Assembly: GCA_950022655.1 (NCBI GenBank)
Contig: OX465583.1
Location: forward strand, 31,027,360-31,091,359
From: Alentia gelatinosa
Lineage: Eukaryota; Annelida; Polychaeta; Phyllodocida; Polynoidae
Length of the DNA: 64,000 bases
Direction of reading: 5' to 3'
The notes under the pieces were generated by a model. That model made no database searches, was not told where the DNA came from, and saw only the letters and a program-made list of their open reading frames with translations. How positions within the stretch are numbered: the first letter of the stretch is position 1; each line of letters begins with the position of its first letter. Below, piece after piece: positions 35,982-48,199 of the stretch. A program made the position numbers and the translations under genes.

Positions 35982-37860
35982 TTTTACTAATATGCATGTG
36001 CATTTATTACGCTTATGCATCATCCTTTTAACTGATAAAACTACAATGGGTGCTCTACCAAGGCATGATCCCTCGTACTCCAAGGCTGGATGTGGCGTAA
36101 CAATCTAAACAGCGCTAGTACACAGGGAAGTTGATCCTCAGGGAATTCATCAGCGTGTATATTAAGGCGGCGCCTCTCCCCATGATGAGACCCAAAGGAG
36201 TGAGGTGGGAGGAGTGGTGCAAACCCACGTCTTATCTTCAGAGGAGAGTGATAGAGGATGAGGGAGTCAAACAGTGTCAGGTCGGGAGATGGTGTGAAGA
36301 GATAAGGCGAGTAAAGATAACCTTTATGTTAATCTTTGGACCTTAGGGGGATGTTGGTGGCAGTAAGAGCATAGAGTGGAATTTCTTTGGTGCTGAAGGG
36401 AAGAATGCTCTTGCAAGAGCTTCAAATCCAATGACCTGTGTATGGGCAGCGCAGGTGTAGTTACTATGGAGACAGGGTAAAGTGTTGTTTCCACCAGCTT
36501 GATTTGTTGCGCCTGGCAGGGTCGTGCAGTATCTTCCTAGATCTTGCATGATCGCATTAAATCTTCTAAGAACTTTACATCTGTGTGTGGAGCCCCTATT
36601 ATCGCTTAGGGGCGGCTCTTTAACCGCTGCAATCCCGCCAGGCAGGCTCACACGATTTATCCCGACCTAGCAAGTCAACAGTTCGGCTTCGCACGTCCTG
36701 GTGGAATTTGTTCTGAGTTGTTTAGGTGATAATTTAATAATGGTGGTAATGGTGGAATTATTGATCACATATACCCCGCTGCCTACGGCATCGGGAGGTA
36801 TATCATCGATAATTTCACCTCGTATTTTTGACGTTCGAAGGTAGTAAACCAGTTTCTGTATAGTATATCCTGCTGTGATACGCATCCTCATACTGTGCAG
36901 CTCTGAGAAAATTAATTTGAAATATCAGCTTATACGATATGCTATTAGGAAACTCTTTGAAAGAAAACCGTCTCAATTACGTTGAACTTTCTGTTGACAA
37001 TCCATCTTAATGAAACGCTTTGAAATTGAAACTGTAATAAGATGCTTCAGTTATCCTGGCTGCACTTTAGAGGTCAATCTTGTGCAATATAACGTACTGC
37101 TCTTCAGTTCTAAGTATCACTCAATCTAGAGATGTCAGCTGGTTCAGAAAAAAAGTGGAATTATTTGGAATTTGGAATTTGCTGACCGGGAATATATGGG
37201 GGAAAAGGGTGTAAGAATGTTAACAGTATCTGCTATGGCGTGGGACTGAGGATCTGCGTGGAGGTCCAAACCACTGTTATATTGGCGTGAATGAGTCTCA
37301 ATTAATTTAATCTTGAAAAAGGCCACGAGGATACCGAACCGTTATATATAATTGTTCTAATAAAGCCTACACCAAACCGAATTGGGACAGCAGTCGAGTT
37401 GTACTTGCCTTCTCATCTGTAATTTCATCTTTGTTGTAGAATTTTATTTACTGAAATAAAAACGTAATTTCCCACGGAAAAGGGTGAAATCTGTCATTTC
37501 TGGTCAATCATATTGTTGTCTCCCAAGCCTGGCTTCGTTGTCTGGTACACTGGTCCTGAGCAGGAACCACCAACACATTGCATGACACTTTTCCCTCTGG
37601 GGTTATTCATACAAATACAAACGACACCCTTCACTTCTGTGAGAGATTTGCACAAACGACTCTTCTGGAGCTTGCTGAGCTCCATACACGCAGCTAGAAA
37701 GACCTCTCAAAGACTGCCTTTTAGCAAATACCCTGAATACTCTGTAGTCAGCATATGATTGTTATCCTAGACTGCCTTTTAATTTGTGGTTAGTAGGGTG
37801 ATAATGTTGTTTTTTTTAAATCATTTATTTAAACTGTACAATGCTCATTTGTTGTTATAT
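35982..37860. other. Non-coding stretch, nothing recognised
   Basis: No exon or repeat recognised. GGCGGCGCC occurs at about 36167. Open frames at 36343-36651 and 37494-37758 lack motifs. Confidence 0.45.
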
Positions 37861-37994
37861 CGAGGGCGACTAGACCAGCATACACGAAGAGTGGTTTGTA
37901 CTATGGACCCACCTATAATCCCCTGCTGGATTAGGGGTGGGGCTCTAGGGTTACACTGATTACCTAAATACATGTCCTGACGCGGGGGCGATTT
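37861..37994 (+). repeat. 133-bp near-identical duplication, copy B
   Basis: Same orientation as copy A, 2.46 kb downstream, about 98% identical. The flanks differ beyond CGAGGGCGACTA on the left and CGATTTG on the right, so the boundaries are sharp. Confidence 0.95.
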
Positions 37995-39199
37995 GCATGT
38001 AAAAGTGAGCTCAATGTCACTTACAGATAAACATATGTAATATTTATTTGTATATAACTTGAATCAGAACACTGCCTTTAGACATGAAATTAGCTAATAG
38101 ATTTAGCGACTATGCCCTTTGCAATATACTCTAAATATATATCCTTTAGAAATATGCCTTGTGTTATAATCAGAAATGGGATGCTTTCATATATACTGTC
38201 GCTCTGCCTGTTAGTACATTTCGTGTCATAGTTAGCAAAGGGATGCCTTCCATTTATTGCCTTTATAGATAAACCCAGCGCGACACTAAGTAATTAGAAG
38301 CTTTCTAGATGTATTGCATATTTAACAACACAGCAAACCATCACTACCTACTGTGCAAAGGGCTTTATACTTCAATAATTTACCATTGGCAACACCTTCT
38401 TGAACACACTGTTATTCAAAGACCATAGAAAGCCTCCATTGAAAACGTATAAGCGGCTACCTATGATTAATTAACAGGTTAGGCCATTGATATGGTATAT
38501 GGAAAATACCCTATGACAATATACAGCAGATTAGCTATGGCATACGAGAACATGCATACATTCCCAATAAAAGTTATCATTATTATTTAAAAGAACTGTC
38601 CCTTTACTATCTGCCCGGGATATTGGGAAAGGAGCAGAGTGACAGTGTCTCAGGGTCTCACCATGACCAATCAATAGAGACCGAAATACCTCATTGACCT
38701 ACTGATGTACTGATATATATATATATGGATCCTAGACAGATTGTTGTAGAAGCAAGTTGACTGGGTGCAAGTGGGTTACAGAAAATGCAACGACCCATAG
38801 ACTGAATAAACCCATGCTCTCAACATGGAGAGTGAAATATAGTCCTAATCTTATACCTACTCCATGAACTAACCAAACTGCTAAGATTAAAGGTAAAATG
38901 ATAAATCTAATCTAGTTTTGGTCTTGAACTTGCCTCGAAATAAAGTCAGCCCAAGATGTTCTCACCCGAAACAAATTTACCCTGTTTGGATTTCCCCTTG
39001 GATTGTATAAAAAAGAAAGCCAATCGCTAGTCATCTGCTAAAGTAAGGTTTGTAGCTTAAATCAAGGGCGTCACATGCAATGAATTTGCGTGATCTGTTG
39101 CGATACCATTGCTGCAAGAATATAAAAAATATAGCCTGCTCAAGTGAACATATACTCAAGGCCTAAACTACTATGCGACTTCTCCAAAATAGGGAGAGT
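37995..39199. other. AT-rich non-coding stretch
   Basis: No exon or repeat recognised. Confidence 0.4.
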
Positions 39200-39470
39200 T
39201 CTTTAGTTACGGGGAGACTTTGCTTCGAGGCGAGTTCTCCAGTAACCTCCACCATAAAGCCCACCTCCTCCAGCCCAGCAGGTGTCGTTCGCAGACCGTA
39301 GAAGACGTCCGTGGGGGGTAGGGGGAGAACACGTGATGTCTAATGACGTTTGTCACCTGGAGGGTTCTGATAACGGGTAATTGGCGCCGCCTGGTGGTGA
39401 ATGAGTGGCACTGAGCACGGGGATGGGCAGGGGGCAGCTGTTCTCTCCAGTTCCTGACGTTTCTCTCGGG
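39200..39470. promoter_or_regulatory. GC-richer patch with a CTCF-like core
   Basis: The complement of 39383-39400 reads TCACCACCAGGCGGCGCC, one mismatch from the CTCF core. AACACGTGATG at about 39329 holds an E-box. Confidence 0.4.
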
Positions 39471-41880
39471 TAAAAAATAGCTATCTTCTGCAGCGCAGGT
39501 TTTCATCAGTCTTAATATCTAACAACGTAAAATCTCCTTGTCTATAAAATGTCCCAGCAAGTATATATATAGTATATGTATAAGAAGGTAGATGAGTTCA
39601 ATGATGGAATCCATGGATGATTTACTATACATCATTCACCACATATTATACACTAATATGGAGGCCTAATAATGATACGATGTTCTTAATGTATTTTCTG
39701 TAGGACACATTAGAACTGTCATGGATTTATTTTTCAAGATAATTCCATAAAGCCATTCTCCTAAAGGGGATTCGCGTAAGAAGGATGTTTTGAGGCATTG
39801 CACCATAACCTGACGCTTTCCTCGTTTACGTGTTTTTGGGTTACAATGGCAAGCATTATTTGCTGCAAGCCTGTACATATAGATGAGTGTTATGTTGCAC
39901 ATGCATTTACGTGGCCTCCCTCTAGGTGTTGGCCCATTAGATTTAAGTTTCTTTCTCTTATTGGTTATTTTCCTGCTCTATCTCCGATGAATGCATTCTT
40001 GTGAGTAGCAAATCGATTCTACTCCTCAACCTAACTGTTCAGAAAGTATAATAATTTGAAATAATCCGTCAGAAGAGCGCTAACTAGACTGTATGGAGGA
40101 ATTGGTCTATTATAGTTTCTGATATTAGCACACCACACCATAGTATTGTATGTTACTCTATTGACTGTATCGGTACTCTATACCGATATTATCAAGAAGT
40201 TCCTTTACAGTATACATGTATATATATACACATTCCCTTCCCACATCAAATGAATATAGGAATATGGAAGTAGCATATGACTATGACAAGCGAGTGAGAC
40301 CAGATACCATTCATAATATCAGATCACCAAATAACAATACATTACGGGACAATAGATCAATGGGAGATTCTGAGGGAGTGTCGGGGTTCAGTGTACAATC
40401 GATACACGGATCAACCAAGAGGGCATGACTCCACCATCATCAAAGACAGCTCAATCCTGGAAACCCAAAAATAAGACTCGCCGTCTAAGTAGTCAATCGA
40501 GCGATCCCTCGCTAATCGATCGACAATGGCATGGTCACACGAAGGGGCCACCACCAAGTCGATCGACACTGGAGCCACTCAAAGTCATACTGGGTGTGCA
40601 CTCCAACTAACTCTTACCATCTTGGCAGTTGCCATGGGATGGAGCAGCCAAAAACATCACGTCATGACATCACTGTAAAACAAGTTTAATTAATCAACAC
40701 TAATTTCGGGTATCGGGTTTCATGCCAGGATATCTTCTATTTCTTTCACGGAAAGGTTGATCACTCTTGCCTTTTTTTGCTGGTTTTCTTCTGATCAGAT
40801 GTGCACTGGATGAATAGAGCTCTGTGAGTTGGCCCGCAGCCAGAGGGAGAAAGGAGCACAGACTTCAGGAGGCTTTTGTGTTGTCTTTCTTTTTCTTCTG
40901 AGGCCGGATGTTGTTACAAAAGCGGCGTCCCCTGCGCTCCCCCCCGCCGACATCCCAGCCAGAGACTTCCGGTGCTGTGCCAGGAAGAGGCTGGAAGATG
41001 GTACTTAAGTAGAACCATTTACCACAGGGTGGTGGGATCAAAGCCAGCAAAACTAACCTGTTGAATGCCTACTAGACAGGTATTTTACCTGAGGCTCATT
41101 CAATTGGCAAAAGCCTTATTTAGTGTGTCATTTTAAGCACTTGGTATGAAATGCAATCCCTATGTTTTGGGTTGAGAAGAGGCCATCCTTCAGTTGCAAT
41201 AAGTTATAATCAATCTTCCTGGTTTTCCTGTGGGATGACTGAGGCTGGATTTCGAAAGGATTATGAAGACATTCTTCAGGAGAAGTAGTGGCTCAAGCTA
41301 TTCCAATAATCAGATTCTTCGTGACCCAGAATGGAGGAGGATGCAACCAATAGTATTGTTATCTTTGAGTTATGTCTCAGACTGCAATGATCTGTTTTGC
41401 ATATCATTAGATATAGATCTCCTTCGTATAGCTTCTAACACACCTTTTACGGTATATCAAAACTTATGTTCATCTATGATGAATGAACGTGAAATTCCAA
41501 AAGCGAAACAATTACAATATTTGGTCTTATCCAGTCGGGGAATCCTTTGCTGTAATCTAATTGGCACTAAGCCAACCAGCCGCTTCTACACCTGCCCATG
41601 TAGGGTCCAAATGGGCACAATCAAGTACTTGTACCGATTGATTATGGTTACCTGGGCACTCCTCTAAGGCCCATAAGTCATTTAGTCCCCCTCTGCACCC
41701 TTTGCCATTCCTACAAGGCCTGCAGACAGTGAACAGTTTCAGTGTACAGCATGCTGAAAGTCTAATAGCTAGCACGCGAAGTTAGAGCAATCGCCATTCA
41801 GTAGCAAGAAGTACACGGAGAGAGGGCTTAGAATCAGGCCACATACACCACAGTAGTGGATGAGAGAGTCACGTAGCAGA
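39471..41880. other. Long non-coding stretch
   Basis: No exon recognised. A 134-codon frame at 41263-41667 has no recognisable domain and was not accepted. Confidence 0.45.
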
Positions 41881-42165
41881 AAACGTGGGGATGGGTTGAT
41901 GGATGGCTTATAGGGCTTTACGCCGAATCAATTACGGCCTGGCTGCAATACCAGGGCAAGATGGAATACATGAGATGATGTGGTGATGGCAAAGCTTTTC
42001 CGGGATTCACCGATCGGGCAATATCCAGAATCGTATCACCGCCCAGATCCAATCTACAAAACGACCCGGAGGATGGGATCTACGTGGGGAGATGGAGATA
42101 ATGGGATTCAAACCCGGAGGATGTGCTCCATAACGTGAAGCTCATCCCTTTGCACCTCGGTTTGG
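41881..42165 (-). mobile_element. Second SINE type (GGCTTTACGCCG block)
   Basis: Contains GGCTTTACGCCGAATCAATT, GGCCTGGCTGCAATACCAGG and, near the right end, GATTCAAACCCGG, the complement of a B-box (CCGGGTTTGAATC). This order of an ACGCCG block, an AATACCAG block and a tRNA-like end resembles SINEs I associate with gastropods. Family assignment is from memory of the style, not a search. Confidence 0.55.
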
Positions 42166-42445
42166 TTTTTTGGTTTATTTAACATATCTGAGGGTATATC
42201 GGGGACATCTCGTGGTGCATTACTTCTCACTGTTTTAGGCCACATGTGCAGTGATGAATACATGTAGAAGTCCTACTCGTATACTTTCCCCACACTACAG
42301 GACATGTAATGGGAACCGTCTGGTCTTTCATATAGCAGTAGGTCTACCACTCCTGGGGATGAAGGGGAAAGGTGGCTGCAGTGGGATTCAAACCTATAAA
42401 CTTGAAATTCCATGTCTGGTGCTTTAACCATTGAACGAGAGGATT
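42166..42445 (-). mobile_element. tRNA-derived SINE (family A), diverged copy
   Basis: Minus strand head: CGTTCAATGGTTAAAGCACC (A-box-like) and GGTTTGAATCCCACTGC (B-box-like). Body blocks ATAGCAGTAGGTCTACCACT and GGGGATGAAGGGGAAA match the other copies. It abuts the second SINE type directly, so one may have inserted at the edge of the other. Confidence 0.8.
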
Positions 42446-43549
42446 TCTAGTTGCTTGGCTCTTTAGCAATACCAAGGATATTTAATAAAAAGTGAATCTA
42501 TGAGCTGATGATTTTAAGCAATCACTGAAACATCACGATCGGCCTTCGAACCTGGGACCTTACAGGTCGTGATGAAACGGGGAAATCCCAAATCTGAGTG
42601 ATAATTAAGAGAAATAAGTTACTGCAATTCTTTCCCATCTAAAAATATCAGAGGAATTCTACTTTAATTAAGATAAATTAAGGTATTAAACTCCAATTAA
42701 GCCCAACACGAAAGTTGGAAGAGGATTTTAGGCCGTATGGATTATCACAGGAGCACAAAGCGAGGCTGGAGCAATGGTTGAAGATTATGACTAATTTACA
42801 TAAATACACGCACCTGTCTGTGCACGAGAGGACAGAGAGCAGGGAGCCAAGCCACCAGTTTCATAACTTCTCCCCTGCTCTAGGGCCTTATCGCCAGTCT
42901 CAACGCAGTGAGTTCATTATTCATGGCTTAAGACCAGTGAGAAGTGACAAATGACCAGAGGTGGCATTATGTGCACTTACAACCCACTGTATTCCAGAGT
43001 TGACAAACAAAGTGTCCATTTTCTTCTCACTGCATGGAAATGGTTGATTATCCTAGAAATAGAGACAATTAGCATGAAGTATGAGAGACGAGAGTTCCAA
43101 GATATGGTTTTTGGTTGTAATAAGAAGATGTGGTTGAAATTGAAGCAAGTTGAAATCATAATAAATTAATAGTTGGGTGTTTTTTCGCCACGTATTTTAT
43201 ATAATATATATATATTCGATTATTTGAGGTTGTTGATCTTAGAAGTAAACACACAAGTCTTCAGTAAACTTGGGGGTCATATATGTAATACGGTGACTAT
43301 CACCTAGATTTGACTGAGCTGCTATCTGTCCTGGCATCGGGGTAGGATGTCCTGACCTTATAAGACAATAGCTATCTGACAGATATTTGATTTCTGATAG
43401 ATTGTGATATAAGATGAACTCTACTACTCGGAGATATTGAATCATGAAAGGTCTTACATATAAGATCTACCTCCGTTTTCATTATTATATACATACAAGA
43501 ATATCCAATGTTATCCCGGCAGAGAATTCTTCTTCTTTTTTATATAAAT
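42446..43549. other. Non-coding stretch, nothing recognised
   Basis: No exon or repeat recognised. Two overlapping antisense open frames at 42951-43169 lack motifs. Confidence 0.4.
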
Positions 43550-43870
43550 CCTGCCCCAGTTGATGGTGGGAGGCGAGTCCGGGACGACGTCAACGCGCGG
43601 CGGCCGGTGGTGATTAAAGGTAAGCCGGCGGCGCAGACAGGTCTGATCCCGGGGAGCGGCTCAGAGAGCGCCAGCTGAGCGACTCAGTCTGCAGCCGTGA
43701 GCAGCTCATTACAGAGACGAACGGTAGATAATGCGTCCCACCCCCACCCCCACTGATCGCCACTCCACGAGCAGCCGCCGTGTCTATAGCCCCGCCGCCA
43801 GGGGGATTAGAGGCGCCACGCAGAATTAATTACACATGTGGGGCATGTGGGTTCCGGCAGGTAGCGGTGG
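43550..43870. promoter_or_regulatory. CpG-island-like segment
   Basis: Dense CpG (CCGGGACGACGTCAACGCGC, AAGCCGGCGGCGCAG), an exact GAGCAGCTC at 43699-43707, GAGCGGCTC at about 43655, and CCGCCAGGGGGA at 43795-43806 (CTCF-like). AAAGGTAAGCC at about 43617 would serve as a 5' splice donor for a plus-strand untranslated first exon. A candidate transcription start region without proof. Confidence 0.45.
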
Positions 43871-44440
43871 ATGTAGTGTGATAAAGGATCAGTAGAGAGA
43901 TTTTTATTTCGTTATTAAGTGTGTTTTGTAAGCAGTTTAAGACCGGCTGTCTAGAGGATACCATTTTAAGTGTTGTTTTTCTTTCATTAACTGTCGTCTA
44001 ACAGTGAAAAATGGCCGAAAGACGCTAGGCTTGGGCAAAATAATTTCTTTTTAATTCATAGAATGTATGTGATGATTAAATATGGTTTAATGTTTTAGGT
44101 ATAAGATTTAAATATGAAAATCGGATTTATAGATTAAGTAGATGTTTGACATTAAGATTTCTTTATCAATTTCATTTAAAAAAAACCAGAATATGATGTT
44201 TGAAATAGAATGTAATGCCTTCGTAATACACGAGTGTTAATTTAGCGAGTATTACCTCACGTCAACCTCTCGTGGTTTGCAGCCTTCTATACACATAACT
44301 AGTGATTATTTTCTATATAAATTCCCACAAAACCTAAGCCATAAAAACATACAGGACCACCAGGACCATGACACCGTAGCCGGCCATTACCACAACATCG
44401 TGACATTTGACCACAGAAGCACCTCCTCTGGTGCCACCAA
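43871..44440. other. AT-rich non-coding stretch
   Basis: No exon or repeat recognised. Confidence 0.4.
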
Positions 44441-44560
44441 CACTTTTCCGGGTTCCACTTCCGGTTTTGGGCGGCAGGACGTTTCTATTTCCGCTCCCTG
44501 AATTATTTAGACTTGCCTGGAAGGTGCGCGCGCACCCACTACCGGCACCGACTCTGTATA
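44441..44560. promoter_or_regulatory. ETS-type promoter-like site
   Basis: CACTTCCGG at 44466-44474 (perfect ETS core on the minus strand as CCGGAAGTG) lies by GGGCGG and GGTGCGCGCGCACC, a perfect 14-base palindrome. No exon assigned. Confidence 0.4.
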
Positions 44561-45960
44561 TAGAATATTACCTTTATGCACTTAGGCAATTGCATGGAAC
44601 CCACCACCAGTCTTTCTGCTGAAGCCTCTTTCGATCAACGCTAGATGGGGCTATGACCCGCAGGCCCGTGCGGAACAAGTGGGCGACCCCGTGAGCGTCT
44701 GGTGGGGGAAGCAGAGATGGCGTCTTATGTAGGCGTGAGAATGAGCACTAGAGGTGCTTGTGGTGCAATTGGGAGACTTATACGATTGTGTGATGTTTTC
44801 TCCCTCTTTAGGAGATGGGGGATGGAGCTCTTGGAAGAGAATCCTCAGAGACCAAAAACAAGGAAAACCCACTACAACCTGCTGTGAACTTATTACTGTC
44901 GACCCCTGCTGCGATCCTATTGAAAATCTAACACCAAAGGGCATCTGCAATAACCAGTCAACAGGAGGTCAATATTCAGAATCGGGGATGATTGGACAAT
45001 TATAAACTAATATAGATAGTATTGATCCGCCACCTATCGGTAACGAGCTTGTCCGCTGACAGCAAGCTTTCTACTTTATGTGAATTATAATGTAGATAAC
45101 GCTAGGAATCTGCTGTATGTTGGAAGCATTGTGAGAGCTTAGAGCATGTGAGAATATATATGCCATGGGTGTTTTCCGGAGATGGAGACTCAGGCTAGTA
45201 ACCAGACGAACCAAGTCCCATAGGTCGAACATCTGGTCCCACGAACGCACCCAAACACTCACAGTGGAGCTGTGTAATCAGAGAGTCGCTCAGATTTATG
45301 CTACACCTGCAGCAATCACGGTCCTACTCTAGAGTACGCACAAGGCCGTAAATGGGGTTTATCGTGTAACGATGGACTCGTTGTTGGACAGTAATGTCTA
45401 TTTCTGGGATAATGTCACCCTTTTGAGACGAGAAGTTCTAGTCCCTTTTTGGTACATTCGTCGGTGATACAGAACCCTGTATGCCATCGCTGATATTGTA
45501 CCAGGAATAGATGGCTAGGTGTCCACTACGCTACAATTTGAGACTAGTGTGCCATTCTTATATAGAATTTTTTGTTGCTACTGACGTCCTTTCTAACGTG
45601 TAGGTATTTGATCTGGTGTGTGTAAGGGAAAATATCGCTACTTGCGCATTGGGTTTTATCAGATACAAGGGTGTCATTAACCAAACATTATAGATCAATG
45701 ATAGAGCCTGCAACAATCATTGCCCAATTATATCATTAGTGAATGTTATTCCAGGGGTTATCAAAATTGGACTTATAACACACAGCATATCCAATAATAA
45801 TAAGGAAAGTCATAAGCTGCCATTGCTCTATAGCTTCCAGGGGAGTTATAAGGAAAGGATGCCAGTCTGGCCACGCCGGTCGTTACAATGAGCAATAGAG
45901 TGGTGGCAGATATGAGCGTCCACGCCTGCATGGTAAGTAACCACTCAGCGGTGTTTGCCT
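44561..45960. other. Non-coding stretch, nothing recognised
   Basis: Open frames at 44651-44950 and 44754-45005 have no recognisable domain. Confidence 0.45.
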
Positions 45961-46145
45961 CCACTCAGAGCACACAGAGAGCAGCTCGCGCCACTTCCCG
46001 TCCCCCAATGAACTGCTCATCACCCTGCTGAGCAGCTCGCCGGGCTTTAAGGCGCGCCGCTGAATACGACAGCCAAATAAGTACTTACAGCTGGGGCTGA
46101 CAGGATAGGGCCCGCGCATATAGCTCACGGCTCAAGTGGACTGAG
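45961..46145. promoter_or_regulatory. GAGCAGCTC pair in a GC-rich patch
   Basis: Exact GAGCAGCTC at 45979-45987 and 46030-46038, with GAACTGCTC between them in the opposite sense. Just upstream of the 48-bp array. Confidence 0.5.
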
Positions 46146-46164
46146 CAAAGTCAGCTTATATACA

Positions 46165-46960
46165 TATAGCAGGGAGCAGCTCACAGCAGAGGTTTTGTAC
46201 TGTTAGTACATCCAGTTCACAGTAGAGATTTTGCACTGTTAGTAAATAGAGGTGACAGCAGAGGCTCTGAGACTTCAGTACATGAAGCTCACAGCGGAGG
46301 TTTTGCACTGTGAGTACAGAGAGTTCACTGCAAAGTCTCTGGAATTTCAGCATATAGAGTTTATACAGCAGAGGTTTTGTACTGTTAGTATAGAGAGTTC
46401 AAAGCAGAGTCTCTGGAATTTCAGCATATAGGGTTTATATAGCAGAGGTTATACAAGTACTGTGAGTACAGAGAGTTCACAGCAGAGGTTCTGTTTTCAG
46501 TACACAGTTTAGACTGGAGCATTTGCACTGTTAGTACATAGTGTTCACAGCGGAAGTTTTGAAACTTCACTACACAGAGCTTAAAGCAAAGGTATTGTAC
46601 CATTAGTATATAGAGTAATCTCTGTAATGTTAGAACATAAAATCTATAGCTTCTCAAAGGAGAGGCTTTGTGATATATGCTCATACAGCTCACAGCAGGT
46701 ACTTTGTCATAATGTACTTCTCACAGCTGCTCACAGCAGATACTTTGTAATATCAGCTCATTCACCCCACATTATCTTCTGTTGTGTCAGAACATAATGT
46801 CTATAGCTGCTCCCAGCAGAGGCTTTGTATTATCAGTACATATACCTCACAGTAGAGACTTTATAATGTCAGAATAAATAGCACCAAGCTGTTCACAGCG
46901 CAGGCTCCGTGATATCAGTACATACAGCACAGAATAATGCGTACATAACATCAACCTAAA
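46165..46960. repeat. 48-bp minisatellite
   Basis: Units of about 48 bases, GTTCACAGCAGAGGTTTTGC followed by ACTGTTAGTACATAGA, diverging towards the right. On the minus strand the period encodes a 16-residue repeat (VLTVQNLCCEL type); that is a by-product of the period being divisible by three. The left edge carries exact GAGCAGCTC at 46184-46192. Confidence 0.9.
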
Positions 46961-46979
46961 CTCTCCACTTTCTAACCAG

Positions 46980-47190
46980 ACTATATTGACGTTAGCTCAG
47001 AGAAGTTTACCCATTATGCATGCGCACTCAGGAGCAGACGACATTGAAGAGAAATAATACCGGGAAATTATCAGATTCTGTTTGGCTTCCATTTCCAGAG
47101 GTGGCTCAGGCAATCATCAGCCAATCAGCGAGAGCCTACCATGTGAGCTAATTACCGAGCGTCACGGGAAATAGCATCCCGTCCATTGGT
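46980..47190. promoter_or_regulatory. NRF1-like and CCAAT cluster
   Basis: GCATGCGCAC at 47018-47027 and CCAATCAGCG at 47121 with GCAATCA just before it. Promoter-like; no exon assigned. Confidence 0.35.
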
Positions 47191-47789
47191 ATTCCCTTAC
47201 CCCATAAACCCTGACTGTGCAATACTGGGACCTGGGACGTATGTGATATATATTCATGTTATAAGTCATATATCGCAAGGAATTGAGCAGCGACACCCTA
47301 ATAAATACCCCTACAATTACATTTTAATGAATTACTGTGCGTGTCACAGATTTTATCAGATTTACAATCACGCTATCCACAGCTGTATAAACCAATTAAT
47401 TAATCAATGATCTTCAATGTATGATTTCTTTCATTTGTATTTTGCGTGGGTGAATATCATACTCCACGAAGAAACTGTTATAAATAAGATATTGTTCGTC
47501 AACATTTTCGTTAATGAGATTCAACAGTGCGCGAAATAGAAATGGCAACTTGACATTAGAGTGGTTAGAATCCACAGCGCTTCTAGTGCAAGTGTTGGTC
47601 ATAATAACCATGTTGGAAATGACAGGTCCAGTATATGGAGAGTAAGACTATTTAAGTGTTAGTGACTAGCTATATCATGCCTCAAATGCCCCTATGAGAG
47701 CGGTATTCGATACCATGGTGGTAGGTGTAAAATCCACTCTGGTCAGAAAATTGGGCCCAAAAAGGCATGTTAGCAAATTCATATATATC
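47191..47789. other. Non-coding stretch, nothing recognised
   Basis: No exon or repeat recognised. Confidence 0.4.
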
Positions 47790-47939
47790 TTTATCCTACC
47801 CCTAATATAGAATCCCATAGGCTTAACATTGAGTTTCCATATGCCACGCTGACTGCACACAGAGTGTTATATGCCACTAGTGGCATACAGAATTGTTATC
47901 ACGTAATATTCCAAAATCGAGGAGACGTGGTAGGATAAA
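47790..47939 (+). mobile_element. Small TIR element family D, copy 1
   Basis: TTTATCCTACC at 47790-47800 is inverted at 47929-47939 (GGTAGGATAAA). The interior CATAGGCTTAACATTGAG and ATGCCACTAGTGGCATA match the complement of 63158-63409. 150 bp, non-coding; a MITE-like deletion derivative. Confidence 0.7.
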
Positions 47940-48199
47940 ATCAAAATCTGATTCATTTTAATCTTAACTCCAGTCGTGGCATACGGTGGCCAAGATTAAA
48001 ACTCATCCAGTTTTACGATAAAACAATATGATATTCCAATATATCGAAATAAGAAAAATGAAGAATCTACACATCCTATAAAAGCGTCTATTTTCTCTCC
48101 TGTCATCTACAGACAATATATTGTACTACTTACGTCTGTCATTGGTACACGACATGAAGGTTTGGTATGAGTCAAGATCCCTAGAAATGATTGCCTCTT

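Noticed and set aside
40440..40600. Cluster of CGATCGA-like sites as a regulatory array
   Set aside because: Spacing is irregular and the number of sites small; no known factor match.
41263..41667. 134-codon plus-strand frame
   Set aside because: The longest frame not made of repeats, but no motif, no splice sites or start context were convincing; chance frames of this size are possible in 64 kb.
46156..46693. Leucine-rich-like 16-residue repeat protein on the minus strand
   Set aside because: The 48-bp minisatellite period gives a 16-residue repeat automatically; stops appear between units and no domain consensus fits.
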